Shown: one piece after another, positions 14,856-16,276 of the stretch | Layout: every line of letters starts with the position of its first letter | How positions within the stretch are numbered: position 1 is the first letter of the stretch | Assembly (NCBI GenBank): GCA_963725415.1 | Contig: CAVRZY010000252.1 | Location: 1 to 16,276, forward strand | Length of the DNA: 16,276 bases | Direction of reading: 5' to 3' | Origin: CAVRZY01 sp963725415 | GTDB lineage: Bacteria > Acidobacteriota > Terriglobia > Bryobacterales > Bryobacteraceae | Notes under the pieces: generated by a model | Seen by the model: only the letters and a program-made list of their open reading frames with translations | Databases searched by the model: none | Told to the model about the DNA's origin: nothing | Program-made: the position numbers and the translations under genes

Positions 14856-15458
14856 GGCGGAACCGGGCTTCTGGCAGTCGCCAAGTCCGAGGGGCCGATC
14901 CATGACCCGGGGGTCGAATTGCTCCGAACAGGCGGTCGGCCGGCAGGGAATGCGAGACCCCTATTCGGTTCTCGGTCCGGATGGCCAGGGGCTGAGAGAG
15001 CAAGAATTCGCGGATGGCCGATTCGACTTGGGGCCAAGCCTGCCCAAACTCCAGGTGAGGGCCTGGACCATGGCCCTGTTCATCTCCCTGCCGTCTTTCA
15101 CGACTTCTGAGGCAGCGATGAAGGCGGTGTCGTGATTCCCCATCAGGAGATGTACTTGGTCCGGGAACTGGGTCTTCAGATGTACGGCATCAAAGAGCAC
15201 CTGATAGGAGAGACATCCGCCCCGTGCATCCTGGGGACCGCCATGGATGATCTCCTGGAGCACCAGATGTCGCTGGGGATGATGGGCGAGGTCGGCATAG
15301 GCCGTGATCCTCTCGAAGTTGCGTCGATGGCCGTGCAGGTCGCCGGAGACCACGAGCGAGCCGGAGCACGGCAAACGAATGAGGTTACCCTGCCGGTGCA
15401 GGCTGGCCAGGTTGGCTTGAGATCCGGCCCGCAGTAGGTCAACAACCGGTTGCGACAT
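14856..15458 (-). pseudogene. Calcineurin-type metallophosphoesterase, frameshifted and truncated
   Basis: The start MSQPVVDLLRAGSQANLASL at 15458 overlaps the kinase stop by 20 nt. Metal-binding motifs are present: SGDLHGH (GDxHG) and LMGNHD (GNHD), while the middle GDxVDRG-type motif appears altered (EIIHGGPQDARGG). As given, the frame stops at TAG 14961. Two compensating single-base breaks (near 15051 and 14925) restore a better protein: EFGQAWPQVESAIREFLLSQ, then PLAIRTENRIGVSHSLPADR, then FDPRVMDRPLGLGDCQKPGS. The sequence then turns into the unrelated remnant at about 14856, before the distal His motifs expected in the last third. Pairing with a kinase suggests a protein-phosphatase role, but the truncated form is probably inactive. 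Confidence 0.7.
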
Positions 15459-16276
15459 TCTTCTTGGCCTTGATTCGGTCTCCGAAGATCTCTTGGATCA
15501 TGGTATCCAGGCTTAGGACTACCTCGGTCATGTCGCGGGGGCGGTCGGCGGGATTGTCCTGAATGCAGCTCATGACCAATTCGGAGACATCACGCGGTAT
15601 CAGGGGCTTCAGTTCGTGTGGGGGCTGGCAGTCCTTCTTCTCCAAGAGGCCCAGTCCGTTCTTCCTAGTCGGGATCAAGGTGGGGACGTTCTTGCCGGTA
15701 AGGGCCCAATACATAGTGGCCCCCAGGTTGAAGATATCCGTCGTGGGTCCGAGGGGTTGGCGTTTCACCTGTTCGGGGGCAATGTAGTCAGGGGTTCCTT
15801 GGATGCGGGACTTGGTGGTGCCAATCCTACAGCTTTGACCGAGGTCGATGATCTTGATCGCCCCAGATTTGTTCAGCAGTATGTTGTTGGGCTTCATGTC
15901 GCAGTGCACAAATCCATTCTGGTGTATGGCTTGCATGCCCGTGGCGACCATGCGGAATATCAGCAGCACGTCCCCCAAGCTCAGCCCAGGGCACTCCTCG
16001 AGTGTCTGCCCGTCAAACAGCTCCATGGACAGGAGGAGTTCTCTAACACGAAAAAGGCTCTTTATCTTCCTAAGCTTGAAGCACTTGCGGACGTAGGGAT
16101 GGTCTATGCGTCTGGCGATTTCGAACTCGTTCTCAGTCTGTTCGAGGACCCGAGTGTCTTCCGGTTTCTCCAGGACAACGCGTTTGAGGGCCACCGAGGA
16201 ACCGTCCTCGTCGTCCCTGGCACGGTATATGGTACTCCTGGCCCCGTTGCCCAGTCGCCCCAGGATGGTGAACCCA
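15439..16276 (-). CDS. Serine/threonine protein kinase (5' end beyond window)
   Basis: The frame is open from the right edge to TGA at 15439 (about 278 residues seen). The first bases encode GFTILGRLGNGARSTIYRAR, the Gly-rich ATP loop, so only a short N-terminus is missing. Next come VALKRVV (VAIK lysine), FVHCDMKPNNILL (catalytic loop, with HCD in place of HRD but D, K and N kept), IKIIDLGQS (DLG in place of DFG) and GTPDYIAPEQV (APE). All residues needed for catalysis are present, so it is probably active. No transmembrane or sensor domain follows; it ends KAKKNVATGC. It overlaps the phosphoesterase gene, suggesting a kinase-phosphatase pair. The GTG at 16194 is an internal codon, not the start. 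Confidence 0.93.
   Translation of the reverse strand, partial: GFTILGRLGNGARSTIYRARDDEDGSSVALKRVVLEKPEDTRVLEQTENEFEIARRIDHPYVRKCFKLRKIKSLFRVRELLLSMELFDGQTLEECPGLSLGDVLLIFRMVATGMQAIHQNGFVHCDMKPNNILLNKSGAIKIIDLGQSCRIGTTKSRIQGTPDYIAPEQVKRQPLGPTTDIFNLGATMYWALTGKNVPTLIPTRKNGLGLLEKKDCQPPHELKPLIPRDVSELVMSCIQDNPADRPRDMTEVVLSLDTMIQEIFGDRIKAKKNVATGC

Noticed and set aside
14590..15135. 181-codon plus-strand ORF across the remnant region
   Set aside because: It is antisense to recognisable phosphoesterase and remnant sequence and shows no domain pattern.

Overview
The window is GC-rich bacterial DNA in which every recognisable gene lies on the minus strand, so transcription runs from high to low coordinates. 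Its core is a dissimilatory sulfite reductase (dsr) gene cluster. In transcription order: a C-terminal scrap of dsrA, intact dsrB, dsrL, dsrC, a small RsbRD-N-domain gene, dsrM, dsrK, dsrJ, dsrO and dsrP. The same strand continues into a tail of accessory genes: a YeiH/UPF0324-type putative sulfate exporter, a 50-residue single-span membrane protein, a TauE/SafE-type exporter, a CoA-disulfide-reductase/rhodanese fusion, and the start of an alginate-export-like outer-membrane porin that runs off the left edge. Most junctions are ATGA overlaps or short gaps, as in one long operon.

How the parts would work together (family knowledge): DsrAB handles sulfite at a siroheme. DsrC carries sulfur on its C-terminal cysteines. 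The membrane complex DsrMKJOP links DsrC trisulfide/thiol chemistry to the quinone pool and the periplasm. DsrL offers an NAD(P)H route to DsrAB. The tail genes look suited to moving sulfite/sulfate across the inner membrane and handling CoA persulfides or sulfane sulfur. Direction (sulfite reduction or sulfur oxidation) cannot be settled here: dsrEFH, dsrD and dsrN are not in the window and most of dsrA is missing.

The right end (about 14.2-16.3 kb) differs. It holds a Ser/Thr protein kinase (5' end outside the window), an overlapping calcineurin-type phosphoesterase that is frameshifted and truncated, the C-terminal remnant of an unidentified, possibly beta-barrel protein with an in-frame amber stop, a good sigma70-like promoter, and a short signal-peptide ORF that runs directly into the 3' end of dsrA. 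This is either a rearrangement breakpoint or an assembly chimera.

Two other themes run through the window. First, many dsr genes are broken by single-base indels (about 33 in total, concentrated in dsrP, dsrK, dsrL, the yeiH-like gene and the RsbRD gene), yet catalytic residues and overall lengths are preserved. Uncorrected sequencing or assembly errors explain this better than decay. Second, three gaps between dsr genes (dsrB-dsrL, dsrM-dsrK, dsrJ-dsrO) hold palindrome-rich repeats, and a related motif appears to form the C-terminus of the RsbRD-domain protein. Gene content (dsrL together with dsrC and dsrMKJOP) and repeat style would fit an acidobacterial genome, but that is inference only.
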